The position numbers and the translations under genes were made by a program. A DNA stretch of 64,000 nt from Blasia pusilla. Taxonomy: Eukaryota > Marchantiophyta > Marchantiopsida > Blasiales. Position 1 is the stretch's first letter, and the number at the start of each line of letters is the position of its first letter. Shown here one piece after another: positions 51,223 to 62,640 of this stretch. Under the pieces are notes generated by a model. The model did no database searches. It was not told the DNA's origin and was given only the letters and a program-made list of their open reading frames with translations. Location of the stretch: positions 23,684,001-23,748,000 of the forward strand of contig CM114273.1 of assembly GCA_050084515.1 (NCBI GenBank). Reading direction: 5' to 3'.

Positions 51223-52860
51223 ATGGCGACAGCGGTTTTAGCAAATTCTGCGCAGATAGCATGTGTGGCAACAGGGGCAGCGAGTGAATGTGCGAGCAGC
51301 AGAGCTCAGCAAGGTGCAAGAGCGGCAGCTTCGTTGGGTCTGAAAAGCGGATTTTTGAGCGCAGAGAGTGGAAGAATTTGCAGCAGTACTGGATCGGGAT
51401 TTCGAGGACAGGTTGTGACAGATGCCGTCTTATCGTCCGTTCCTGTTGGTAGGAACAGGGCGACGACATGTATGGCTGCCTGGAGTGGTCCCTTGGCCTC
51501 TGTCCGACTGATCATCCAAGGCAAACACCTTGAGGTATATTAGCTCCGGAACGTCTTGAAATCTCCCGCGATTTAGCTGGAGATGAATGCTGGCTTGCAT
51601 CCGTCTCTTGTTTCGTCGTCAAGATCAATCCTCATGAGTAACTCCTGCAGGATCTAGCATATGTCCACACTGGCAGGAAATTCTGTTTACTAGTCAGCTG
51701 CAACTTGAATGCCATCGTGATCTGTGGGAAAATCTGAGAGAATTTTCGGTTGCAGCTGACGGAAGCGGTGAAAGGTTATGTGGAAGACAAAGTAGGTAAT
51801 GCAGTTCACAATCACGGAAATCTCGTGAAGGAAGTCGATGTTCGCTTGTCGGTGCGAGGTGGGGAGATGGACAAAGGGCAGAAGCTTCAAAGGTGTGAGG
51901 TATGATTCTAGACATTTTTTAGCAATGCACTCTTTGGCTGGGCAAGAGTTTCTACAGTCGAGTAGGCAATTGAGGACTATCCGACGTGTCCATAGAAATT
52001 GCTGGGTATGGGTGGAAAAGGCAAGAAAAGGGTTCATACCTTCAGCAAGATTTACAGGTTGTTATCCTATTTTAAGCCTCTGCCCAATTAACTTTATCTT
52101 CTCTCTGATTTTCTGGCAACTAGGTGACCCTGTTTACTAAGAAGCATGGAGTGGTACGGGCGGAGGAGGAAGCCGTGAGCATGTATGCTAGCATCGATAA
52201 GGTTTCGGACATCATCTCCAGAAAGCTGCGCAAGATCAAAGAGAAGGATGGCGGTCACGGTCGTACCTGGCAAATGCGTAACCAGCCTCGCTTGGGAGAG
52301 CTCCTTTCTGACGAAGTCGTGGATCTTCAGCCTCTTCTTGAAAAGCAACCAGATGAGTTGCCCGACGAGGTCAAATGTCATACCTCTCTTCTCATGTGTG
52401 CACTCCTTCTTCTTCGTCTTCGTTCTGAAATAGTATGCATCCTCTCGTAATAGTTTCTAAACGTGAGGTAATGATCACGCGTTCTTCTCTTCAATTTGCA
52501 ATTTTATCCGTCGTGTATTCAGGTTGTAAGGACGAAATACTTCGAGATGCCACCTATGGGCAGTTTTGAAGCATTGGAGCAAATGGTGAATCTAGGGCAT
52601 GACTTTTATGCATTCCGCAACGTTGACAGCGGTAAGCTTTTCTTCCCTTTCAAAGCGTTCAAAGTACGACGCGTATCTAACGACCAATTTCAAATGTACC
52701 CAAGTTTGAGTCTCACATTTTGGTTGACCTTCAAAATCTTGCAGGAGAGATAAATATTCTGTACAAGAGGAAGCATGGTGGCTATGGAATGATCGTCCCC
52801 CGTAATGATGAACCATGGGAGAACAGTCATAATGGATCATCTAAGGGCAAGAGTGCTTGA
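51223..52860 (+). CDS. PSRP1: Plastid ribosome hibernation factor PSRP1 (pY/long HPF)
   Basis: Five exons, 51223-51534, 51756-51899, 52124-52369, 52523-52631 and 52745-52860, join in phase to 308 residues. Residues 1 to about 85 are Ala/Ser-rich and low in acidic residues, as in a chloroplast transit peptide. Residues about 93-195 form the S30AE/HPF domain ([43 protein letters not shown]). Residues about 235-292 form the C-terminal dimerisation domain of long HPF ([45 protein letters not shown]). Such proteins bind the decoding centre of the 70S ribosome and keep it inactive in stress or darkness. A plastid location is inferred from the presequence and the plant family. Confidence 0.95.
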
Positions 52861-54390
52861 GCCTGAAAATGAAATTTTAAACTATGGACATTTTGTTTAA
52901 AAGAAACGCCTTATGATCGACTTTTTTCTTGCTTGGCCAAGCTTGTCATCCTAGAGGGTTTCTTTGAAACTGACTTCCAGCTTCCCATCCTTAATCCGCC
53001 ATGGCAATCCAAGGGACATGGTGAGATAAATATGGTTTAAGATGTACATTTCTTCTATGTGGAGGCCAAGATCACGAAGTTGATAGTTTAGTTATGTACA
53101 TGAATGCCTTAGACGATATGACCAACTAGGAATCTTCGTCCAAAACGCTTGTGGTATAAGCGAGGCAATTAGCCAAACGCATTTATAAACGACATACTTG
53201 ACACGCCCTCCATCCACTAGTGCAAATAAAAAAGATAAAATAATACAGATGTATGGAAAACGGAGTTGGCCTTAGCACACTCTTGCGTGGGAGAGCACTG
53301 ATCTATACTTGCGGGTTATCTAGTTAAGTTCACCTCACGATTAGCCGCTTGGCAGATCGATATAGTTTGTCCGGGCACGAAATGAGACTTTCTGCCTCCC
53401 GGACGCCATTTTCGCTGTGTTCCGTATGTTTCGGTCATCGCCTTCTAAAGAGAGAAAGGTCATGAGGTTGGAAACCATCAATCCCGAAAAACGACGTGAC
53501 TTACCACACGAACACTCGAAGCTTCCCCAAAGTTTGGTGTATCCGTACTCCGCCAGGCTATCACCACAGGTCGCCTTACTATCGTATATCAGCAAAATTT
53601 TCAAAATGTGTGAAGATAATAAATGAGATAAATGACCACATAGACACAACCAAGCCGCAGAAGTACTCCCCGGACAACAGTCACACCATGGCAATGCGCT
53701 TTTATGTTTCGAGGACGTACCAAATTTCCATTTCTTCTATCTTGACGAATTCTACGACAGACGAGTCTTGCACATCCAGAATGACACCTCTTGAAATCCT
53801 AGCAGTCCTGTTTTCCCGATCGGTACGTAACAGCAGAAATATCCACGGCGTGACGACTACTGTCACATCCAGAGGCTAGCCCGTCGCAGGAAGCCACATC
53901 TAGCACGCTCGAAGTGCGATGGTGACCTACTCATACCTCCCCCGCAGCTATAACGGGCGCTCCCTTTCTTGACCCCCTTGGAGCACCTACCCCACAAGCA
54001 AATCGTACTCCCATCCCACCATGTTGCATTGCCTTTGATCGTGTTGAAAATCATGAGAATGGTTTCCGTGTGGAGAGAGAAAATACATGCAAGATTCTTT
54101 TTCCGATACTACTTCATGTTGATGTTGAAATGATGGCAAAGGGTGAAATGGTGATGGCGGATATTGTGTGAAGTTAGTTGGTGGCATGAAGGAGATTGCT
54201 ACAAGGGGCGGCGGCGGTGAAGAAGACCCATCTCCATGATGGACATCGATTCGTCCCTCTAACCATAGAAAAAAATGGGGCTATGGGGGAGAGGTTTGAC
54301 TCATCACGGATTACACTCATCATCTCTGGATGAGAAATGGGTTGTCCTTAGCTACTACGATTCTTTATTGTAGGCAACATGTCTCCATAG
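52861..54390. other. Spacer with possible small spliced gene (53.29-53.88 kb, minus)
   Basis: On the minus strand, acceptor- and donor-like sites bracket three small open blocks near 53876-53745, 53580-53510 (donor GTG|GTAAGTC) and 53446-53300 (acceptor CTCTCTTTAG). The first block reads like protein (RISRGVILDVQDSSVVEFVK). More than one joining frame is possible and I recognise no family. The remainder up to the LTR at 54391 has no recognisable gene. Confidence 0.3.
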
Positions 54391-54913
54391 TTTGTAAATC
54401 AAGTAGATCCAATTTCTCTCAACACCATAACTCTCAAATGTGTGCATTCTTACATGTTTCTCTCAATGTCAAACCAAACCCACTCTCCTAATGAGAGTTT
54501 TGGGTTACACTCACAAGGTAAGCAAGACCATAGCTCCGCCGCCTCATGTCAAGAGGTTCAACAAAGAGAGAATGAGCTCTCAAGCTCTCTCTCCTTCAGG
54601 TATACCCCCTTCCCTCTCCCAAGCTCTCTCCTTGGTAACATATGCTCGCAGGCAACCTCCTTGGCTCTTGATCTATCCTAGCGGGTCAAGGGCCACTTCC
54701 CAAAGTGGAAAGTCAACTCTAAAAAATATGGAAACTTACCCAAAATAGTAAGTTTCTCTATATGACTCCAAATGAGCCGAAACGAAGGGGAAACCTACTC
54801 TCTCATGTTTCCCAGGACTTCAGCAAGTCATCCTCAACCTCATGAGCATGTCCTCTTCTACTCGTGAAGGAACTCTACCTGATCTCTCCGATCTATCCTA
54901 AAAAGTTGTGACA
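54391..54913 (-). repeat. LTR of retroelement copy C, end truncated
   Basis: Read on the minus strand it starts TGTCACAACTTTTTAGGATAG and carries the same internal landmarks as the 28.2-kb LTR. It stops after a TCCAATTTCTCTC block, so the final ~150 bp are missing. Confidence 0.85.
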
Positions 54914-55603
54914 GTCCTGGACAACGAACGCGGACAACAAGTCGGGAAAACGGAGGCGTAACTACGCCACATGGTGAAGTGAGGCACACCTTACAACATC
55001 ATCAATCTCCACATACAGGTATTTTTGCACGTGTAATCGAGCCTGCAAAACAACAGCTAAACTAGTGCTAATCCCACCAAAGACATCTAGTACGCGAATA
55101 TCCTCCTCTGGAATGCACCACACAATCGGGGTGGTGTCCAAAGGGGTCATAGAAGCACTGTTGGCTGTCTTGGGTTCTTCCAACCTGTCACACTTTGGTG
55201 CAAATATCTCGCTCCATGCGATCTTCACATGCTCACGGGCTAAGCATCGAAGCTCCTCAGTCGAGCCCCAAAGCGGCACCTCTCCTCCACGGAATGATGC
55301 GCCTACCATGACACTCCTCTCCATAGAAATGTCAGGAACGGGAGTGTCCTCTACATGGACATGTTCCTCAATCAAATCAATAGGCCAAGTGATGGCACTG
55401 CTAAATGCTGCTAAGGTCGCCATCTCTCCTGGCCGTCGCTCAATCAGTGCACCGATGAATCGAACGGGTAATGAGCTAAGGCGCCCATCACCATATTGCC
55501 CTCCTAGTCTGTAGGATGCTGACTCCTCCCAATAATCCAAGGAAAACCCCATCGGATACAATATTGGTCCACCAACCAAGACATTGTAGGACTCTCCATC
55601 CAA
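54911..55603 (-). pseudogene. Protease tail fused to a truncated cytosine-C5 methyltransferase domain
   Basis: The first ~120 codons finish the protease region (LVGGPILYPMGFSLDYWEES). After a linker with PIVWCIPEEDIR the frame reads VLDVFGGISTSLAVVLQARL (from about 55.09 kb) and KYLYVEIDD. This matches motifs I and II of C5-cytosine methyltransferases: the FGGI/FAGxG SAM loop and the acidic residue after the second strand. A TAG follows HHVA (about 54963), but the same frame continues LRLRFPDLLSAF up to the LTR at 54913. The catalytic PCQ motif and everything beyond are missing. Methyltransferase identity rests on about 65 residues. Confidence 0.65.
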
Positions 55604-56166
55604 GTCACTATCGTCTTGGCTCGCACCAGGGACTCATCAGTAGGATATCCCGGACGAATCCTCACCACGACCTCCTGTCGGGTGATATACTGTGTGGTAC
55701 TTCCTCCATCCAAGGATGTCTGTATCCGGAATGGACAACGCTCCACATCGGCTCTTGTCAAGCCCAATCCTATGAATGCCGCTTTACCCATCATCAAGGG
55801 TTGCGCTCTTGAATCCAACAAGACGCGCTGTGGACTAAAAGTTGTACATCCTTGACTCACCAACTCGAAGACCTCTCTCCGGTTATCCAATAATACAACA
55901 CCTGGAGAAGCCATGGCACGCTCTATCGTGGGTCTAGCAGGCATCTCCGCCATCCTAGTAGCCGTAGCTTGCCATGACTCTGATATGGACGGCCCGAGCA
56001 TTGCCTCCAAGAGAAGGTCCATCACCTCCTCTGCAATCACCTCTGAACGTGATGCAGGAACTCCAACTCCACGCTCACATAGCATAGCGGCCAGCCGGAA
56101 AACCTCGGTGGGCCTACCTCCCAACGTCATAATATCAGAAGTAGAAAAGAAAGGAGCGCGGTACAA
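55504..56166 (-). pseudogene. Retropepsin-like protease region of copy C
   Basis: A 220-codon open block contains VFRLAAMLCERG, then QRVLLDSRAQPLMMGKAAFI, followed by LGLTRADVERCPFRIQTSL. The LLDS.A segment sits where the catalytic D-S/T-G of retropepsins is expected, but Gly is replaced by Arg, so the enzyme would be dead. Frame then passes to the next block near 55.59 kb, where the peptide GGPILYPMGFSLDYWEESA continues the domain. Confidence 0.7.
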
Positions 56167-56437
56167 TAGTGGCCGCCCCCAACAACATGCTCAACACATA
56201 CTCCTCCTGAGCATCAACAATAGAAGTTTTTGCACTTGCTTCTCCCATCGCCCTTCATGCCTGCATACCATTAACATCACCAACTCTCTGGGAACTTTGA
56301 TCAAAACCCATCGATGGGATCCTCATCGTATCGAACAATGTGAAAGCTTGAGGAAGCCTGGTCTCTTTCCTGGCTTCCCCTCACTGTGGATCCAACTTTG
56401 CGGCTGCTCCACACGTAACAACTATGGTGACCTCCAT

Positions 56438-57240
56438 CTAGGCAACCCCGGACATCCAACCAGGATCCTCCATATCTCTGGCAGCTCCATAAGACGTCGA
56501 TGCCACCGATCTAGCATTGGGTAACCTCAATGCCATAGCGGCAATATGCTCATGTAGTTGTTGTATCTGAGCAGCCATCTGAGCCTCCCGCCGGGCGTCT
56601 CCCTCAATGCATCTAGGTGGTAGGACTCTACCTCCCCCACGGGAAACTCCACAACCCCTTCGGGCGAATCCAACTCCTCGTCTCCCAACGGGACCACTTG
56701 GTGCACGACCTCTAGGTCCATCCGGACCGCCAACTCGCTCTGGTGCCCTATTTGGCCCTCGATCCGGACATAACTCAGGATCCAAGCTAAAACACCTGGT
56801 GCATGTGTGACTTTACCTCTGACAATAGTCACACTGATAACCTTCTGGTGCAGCACTATCTCCTCCTCCATGCTGCGACAAGAGTCCATGATCGTGATGA
56901 GTGCAATTGCACTAGTGATGGGCTCCACCACATGACCAACAAGTAATCATAGGCAGGTGTTGTTGAGCCGCATATGAAGGCGCGGGTCTCTATGGCACGG
57001 CTTCCCGGTATCCTCCTTGAGCTCGTGGTGTGATAGACCTATCTCAGAATCCACGTTGCTGCACTTGTGGTGCAGACAATCGTGACTGCTCTCGCCCAGA
57101 ACCCATGGTGGCTACGGTCTCCTCCGCCATGTTGCGCTCAATGTTCTCAGCGGTCCTAAGAACATCTCTCAACGTGGGTGAGGTGTTCATAAGAAGCACA
57201 CCCCCCCGCACCCGTGTCCGCAGGGTTTGGTCTAGCATCG
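56438..57240 (-). pseudogene. Gag tail and zinc-knuckle region of copy C
   Basis: This continues gag in shifted frames: LDQTLRTRVRGGVLLM, an Arg/Gln-rich linker and the knuckle region, then an Arg/Gly/Pro-rich tail (56438-56785) ending in a helical segment EAQMAAQIQQLHEHIAAMAL. The knuckles are clearer in copy A. The basic Arg/Gly part probably binds RNA, by analogy with other gag proteins. Confidence 0.7.
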
Positions 57241-57270
57241 CGTATCATGACTGGATAGCCTGGCTCTCTG

Positions 57271-57915
57271 TCACCCTTGAGTGACGTTAATCAACCTGCG
57301 CAAGCAAGTGTAGGCCTCACGTAAACTCTCACCGGGGCGCCTTTGGAAGTCGTGGATGCTCCGCAACTTCTCTGTCCATACCCCCAAGTAGCTCATCCGC
57401 AACTCAGCAAAGAACTCAACCACGGGATTGAACGAGGGACAGACTCGATTGGACAATGCAACTACTCCAGTGTGAGTCACCCCTCCTAACACATCACTCA
57501 CAGAAGAGGAAGAGGAAGAGTTCTCTCCTGCCTCCTCCTCCTCATCGAGAAACGCCTTAGTCCATGACACATAATGTGGGCCATAATAGAGTCGCCATGC
57601 CTCAATCTCACGGGCATATATGTGAGAGAACTCATGGTAATCGTCCATGGGCGCCCCCTCCAAATGCTGGAACATGCTATTCCATGCTGTAAACGGGTTG
57701 AACTCTCTGGAGTTCCTAGCCTGCTGTTAGTCACACCAACTCCTTAACTCCGCAATGAAGTCGTGTAACTCTATAGTGCCTACAACATCCAAAAACCTAC
57801 ACGGTCCTCTACCCCGGTCGTTCATCTCATACGCCCAACTAGTAGGACCATTCACTGTGTGCGGTGGATCACTAGCACACTCCTCTACACTCTCCCCCTC
57901 GTCTGAAGATGACAC
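57271..57915 (-). pseudogene. Gag capsid-like part of copy C
   Basis: One frame is shared by an acidic leader (SSSDEGESVEECASDPP) and, after an in-frame stop (TAA at about 57727), a helical part with EFNPFTAWNSMFQHLEGAP, FNPVVEFFAELRMSYLGVW and RRPGESLREAYTCLRRL. The last strings are gag capsid-type sequence and match copy A at 24.53-24.78 kb. The capsid part alone is open for about 130 codons. Confidence 0.8.
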
Positions 57916-57990
57916 AGAAGGAGATCGAGGTGGTCTCTCATGTGGAGACTCTCGAAACCTTGCACCACTCTGGGTAAACCCTCAAGAGCT

Positions 57991-59839
57991 ACTTGCAGGT
58001 CCACCACCTCGCCTCTCAAAGTCCTGAAAGGACGCCGTGATGACCCTCATGCCCCTCTCACACGATCACTCTCAACCTCGCGAGTAATCACGCAATCACT
58101 CAATGTAACATGCGGCACTCAAGGTACACTCTCTCATTGAGACGTGTGATGTGCGGCAACAAGCGGAGTGGTGTGGCAAATTGTCTACTGTCCTATCATC
58201 TCATTGACACGCCATACCCTCAACTCTGGACATCCCACATAGGTCTAAGTCCCCTAAACCCACACATCAATGATGCTCCCAACATCCGTACCAAACCTAA
58301 TATCCTCACATGACTGCCCAAATCCTGGAATTCCCTCACACGTGCAAGGCTAAAGACCAGAATGGGTAACCTGACAACAAATGTCGATGTCACTCCTCAG
58401 CAACTGTAAATCTGGACCCCAACTCGGTCGTGAAGACAAAAATCCTCCAATCAGCACGTCGTACTCCCCTCGTACTGACGATGCTCAAATGTCCTCGATG
58501 TGCGATGCGGGTCCAGTGGTACGGTCCGGCACTGGCGACACGGAAGGGCTACAAACGGCACGACACTCGGGAATGGAGTGTGGCACTCAGCGGCATACCC
58601 TCCTCAACAGCCAAAAAACACAATCTCCTCCACAATGATGGTGCGGCTCTACCATCGAGACGGTGCGGTGCGGCCACGAGCGGCACAACGCAGAAATCGG
58701 CGACGCGTTGCGACAACGGGCGTCACGGCACAATACTCGATCGTCATCGAGCGGCTATAAATCATGACATAGCAAAGCGAAAAAACACTACGACCCCATC
58801 TAGTCAATAAGTCACTTGCCCTCCAAGATACTACTCACAGTTGATCGACGACGGATTGCGGCAATGTAAAGACGGCGGCCAGAACACAGTATGTGGCAGC
58901 AGCTCAAATCTCCAAAGCAGCGGCGGTCACGTCACATCGTTCACTCAACAATGGCGACTGATTGCGGTTGGCGGCCGTTGGCCCATGGATGGAACTGGGT
59001 CAAAGGACGGAAAAGGAAAGATGGCGGTCAGGCCAACGGCGACGGCAATGGCTACGCAGTTGACCACGGTCGAGTAGGTAACCAAGTGAAGAGCAAGAGC
59101 ACATGTGAGGGCCAGTCGGAATGACGACCGCAGCAGCGGCTACAGCGGCGCTTGGCAACAATAGCAAGCTACTGGGTGGAATTGGCAGTCTCCAGTTCTC
59201 GGCTCCGAGTCGCACAGCAAGATAGTGGCGGTCGGCGACGGGCAGGAGCAGTCGGCCAGAACGGAACTAGTATAGGCCGTCCGAAGCGGCTGCACCGGCG
59301 TAGAAGGTGCGGGGTGCAACAGCCGGCAGGCACTGCTAAGTCGGCGGTAGGCAATGACAGGTGACCAAGGCCGGGACACAGCAAGATCCGCATGGATGGC
59401 GGTTCCGTAGGGCTGGCAGAGCAGCCGGAGGCTGCGGCAGTCTGCGGCAACTCGGGCACGGGACAACGGGAGCAACGGAAGGCAGCGGTAGCAGGGTAGC
59501 TTAGGAGCAGCTGCTCTGCGGAAGCTGAAGTCGCGGCGAGAGCGGCTAGTGACGCGACACTCTGGAGGCGGCCGGATCAGCGGCAGTCGCGGGTCAGCAT
59601 AGCGCGGTAGCCCTGGGTCGGCGGCAATCGGGCTAGTATGGTAGCGGCAATGGACCGGACCTCACTATTTGGCGGCCTGACAGCATGCGACTCCCCCAAA
59701 AGAATTTGGTTTTAACTAAATTCACCCCTGTAATTCGGGCCTATCCTATTTTTTCCTTACTTGAATTGATAGCCCCCTCCATAGAGATTACAAATAGACT
59801 GCTTGACCACAAATCCCTTCAAAGATTGAGGGTCAACAC
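57991..59839. other. GC-rich spacer, possible 5' leader of copy C
   Basis: 58.0-58.4 kb resembles CA/CT-rich leader sequence. 58.5-59.68 kb is strongly GC-rich with many GCGGCAG/GGCGGTC variants and long but composition-driven open frames on both strands. No protein was recognised. Confidence 0.45.
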
Positions 59840-60397
59840 TATCACATCTGAGTACCCGATAGGTCGAGATCTATCGTGGGGATAGGGCATAGGAACCAGC
59901 CGACTGTCTTGAGTGTAACTTTATCCCGTGATGTCTTTCACATCCGGATGACTTGTTGACCAGGTCATCCGCCCGTGGTAACCTGTGCACGCATATTACC
60001 AGGAGGATAGCTATTTTTAGAGGAAGAGCCTTTTGATTCTTCCCAACCCTATATAAGGGAGGAAGATGGCTTTTCCAAGCTATCTTTATCATGTTGGGCC
60101 GTTGGAGCACCTCTCTTGTATGTGTGTGAGATAGGACTAGAGTGCTAGCGTCCGGATTCCTTGATAGCGCAGGGTGGACGAGGCTCAATATCCCGATGTA
60201 GATTGAGGAGTGGAGTTTTAGGCTGGGTGTGTCATTTTTACTACTCTTTATTTTTTGTTGTGTGATCTCCATGTATATGTATGAGTTGATTTCTGTACAT
60301 GTGTGGATCTACCCGTGTGTGGGGAAGATCGGTATTATGTGGTGTGGATATGACCAGCGATGTATGTTGTGTAGCGATATGTATGCGCACGACAACA
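59840..60397 (+). repeat. Solo LTR, divergent member
   Basis: It begins TATCACATCTGAG and ends GCGCACGACAACA, with the shared AGCGATGTATGTTGTGTAGC near the end. A canonical TATA box (CTATATAAGG, 60049-60058) lies mid-element. No gag or pol is attached on either side, so it is best read as a solo LTR. The middle part is unlike the 28.2-kb LTR. Confidence 0.7.
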
Positions 60398-61049
60398 CCC
60401 CCAAAGATAACTTTCCACGCGTCTTCTACTCCCAAGTGTATTTTTTCTTGTCCTATCCACTCAACGTAATTTTCTTTTTACTTTTCTACCCCCTCATTCA
60501 AGGAGTTACCAAAGGAAATCGGATATTTCACTCATACGGTTGCATGATGGTTATGGTAGCTTAACAAAAATTGTCGCAACTTCACGCTCAACAGATGAAA
60601 TCGTGCACTTTTTCTTCCATAGCGTGCACAACTTTCTGATCTACGACCTTGTCAATTGGTTTCTTCATTTAACCTTCCAAGAAAAATTGACAGGGATTTT
60701 TGTGCATCCTAACGTCTCTTTCTCCTACGCAAAATTTGGCAGCGCTTCCGCGCTGATTTTTACCAACAAAAATGTAAAACCTGTGCAAAAACAAATCAGC
60801 AAGCTATATGATGCTCCCGAGAGCATCGCCATGGGGCAACCCATCCCCAAACTCAATCCCTATCAAAAATTGGCCAGCACTTCCGCGCGCCACTCTTCCA
60901 CACAAAAAATTGGCAAAGGAAACATCAAAAGTGAGCGGCTCTTGCTCCGGTGAGCACTCCCATGAACCCTTGAACGGGGAATACAATCCCCAACCTGAAA
61001 AACCAGCGAGTGACCAAGGAGCTCCCCCATGAAGCTCTCTCACTCACTC
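60398..61049 (+). other. Spacer with an unassigned 137-codon frame (60540-60953)
   Basis: The plus-strand frame from 60540 reads SYAKFGSASALIFTNKN and QPIPKLNPYQKLASTSARHS. Short GCGCTTCCGCG/GCACTTCCGCG motifs repeat inside it. I do not recognise it and suspect a mobile-element internal region. Confidence 0.3.
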
Positions 61050-61564
61050 ATTCTCTCTTTGTAAAATACAATCCAATCTCTCTCAACACCATAGCTCTCA
61101 AATGTGTGCACTCTCTCTCATTTCAAACCAAACCCACTCTCCTAATGAGAGGCTTGGGTTACACTCTCAAGGCAAGGGACCATAGCTCCGCCGCCTCGTG
61201 CCAAGAGGTTCAACAAAGAGAGAATGAGCTCTCAAGCTCTCTCTCTTGGAGGTATACCCCCTTCCCTCTCCCAAGCCCTCTCCACGGTTACCTATGCTCG
61301 CAGGTCACCTCCTTGGCTCTTGACCTGTTGTAGCGGATCAAGGGCCACTTCCCAAAGTAGAAAGTCAACTATACTCTAAATGGTAACTTACCCGAAATAG
61401 TAACTTTCTCAAAATGGCTCCAAACGAGCCCAAACGAAGGGAAAACCTGTTCTCTCAAGTTACCCGTAGCCTCATTTGGTCAACCTCGACCTCCTGAGGT
61501 TGTTCTCCAATATCTCCAAAAGCGCTCTACTAGATCTCTAACGTCTATCCTAACAGACGTGATA
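61050..61564 (-). repeat. LTR, minus-strand copy
   Basis: Read on the minus strand it starts TATCACGTCTGTTAGGATAG and contains the same landmarks as the 54.4-kb LTR (reverse of CCACTCTCCTAATGAGAG and GGTTCAACAAAGAGAGAATG). The last ~100 bp are missing. It could be the 5' LTR of copy C or an independent insertion. Confidence 0.8.
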
Positions 61565-61714
61565 GGTGTGAAGAACACAAGGGTTTGAAAAATGAAGGGA
61601 TGTTTTACACTAATACCACATATGTTAATCATTTGCATAACTTTTCATCTAATAACGAAAGGATATTTGGGACCTAAATTTTCGCGCCCCTACTCTCCTT
61701 GAACGTCAATCTTT

Positions 61715-62640
61715 AGTGTTGCGGAAGCGTACGTTTAGTAGGACACGATCTCATCGCCGATCTGCACCCAAACACGCACTCTCGTTAGTCGGGTCTGGCC
61801 AACCAGCGTTCCAACCCACGGAGTTCTCAACTCGGCGTCTCATCAAGCTCAACCTTCCTTAATTCCTAGTTTCCAAAACATGGCAAGTCCTTCAAGACTT
61901 GGAACAGACGTCCTGATTAGTCTAGGAACCTAAAACGGCACTTGCGCGCCTAGCGATCCCAACTGTTCAATGGACCTCGTGCGAGTACCAAACCGAGACC
62001 CAAGTAATTGAGTCGCGGTGAAATCCAAGAGGGATGTCTAAAATTTTCTCCGTAGACTTGGTTCAGGTTTTCCAACCCAACCCCAAACTCTCGATCCGTT
62101 CCATGCCCTTGAGCCGCCCCGTGGCGCCCAAAGTGGGGTTCTAGTTCCAAGCACTCTCGGAGACCTTCCCCCTTTACTAGTACTTCTGGGGTTCTCCAAT
62201 AACCCCCCCCCCCCTTTGGAAAAGGATGGTCGGGCCCTTCTTTGTGGCCCTCAACCCGACTCTACTTACAGTCGTTTCCGGGTTGTTTATCAGCCACTGC
62301 TTATGCATTTGCAGAGATCTTTAGTGCGTTTGAACCGGCTTTCCATAAGCCTTCCAACGCACCCTTCTTTAATCCAAACGCATCTTGGTGCTAAAAGTTA
62401 TGGTTATAAATACAGTCGGGAACTCTCAAACGCTAGTGGCGTTCCAAATCCGGATTCCTTCCTTTGGCAACCCACTTTCTAGACTCGACTCCTTTCAAGT
62501 CTTATTCCGCGTTTGGTCCAGATTTCTCGGTCGCAACCACAACATGTGAAACGCGAAGCCTCGCTTGCGTCTCGTCTCTTGTCTATTCTTCGAGACTACT
62601 CCAACGCGCAAACCATCTTAGCGTGAGCCCGCTAATGTTC
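61715..62640 (-). repeat. Dispersed repeat family 2, minus-strand copy
   Basis: Reverse-complement counterpart of 10.25-11.14 kb. Matching blocks in order include CGTTTAGTAGGACACG, GAGTTCTCAACTC, a run of ten or more C at about 62205-62215, and the CAACATGTGAAACGCGAAGC part near 62.54 kb. Divergence is high. It was not linked to any protein. Confidence 0.6.

Larger units (their letters stand above)
54914..57990 (-). mobile_element. LTR retroelement copy C: gag, protease, cytosine-methyltransferase start
   Basis: This is the best internal region of the family shared with 24.5-25.8 and 26.7-28.9 kb. Order on the minus strand is gag (57.99-56.44 kb), aspartic-protease-like region (56.17-55.5 kb), methyltransferase-like module (about 55.1-54.91 kb), then LTR. 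Reverse transcriptase, RNase H and integrase are absent, so the copy is an internally deleted derivative that would need help from a full element. The matching 5' LTR may be the one at 61.05-61.56 kb, although 3 kb of unexplained sequence lies between. Confidence 0.8.

Noticed and set aside
51035-51540. Long frames antisense to PSRP1 exon 1
   Set aside because: They are shadows of a GC-biased coding exon and show no domain.
55065-56524. Plus-strand frames across copy C
   Set aside because: They are antisense to the gag-protease-methyltransferase region, which has clear family motifs on the minus strand.
58430-59475. Several 70-126-codon frames on both strands
   Set aside because: They reflect the GC-rich repetitive composition, overlap each other and match no family.
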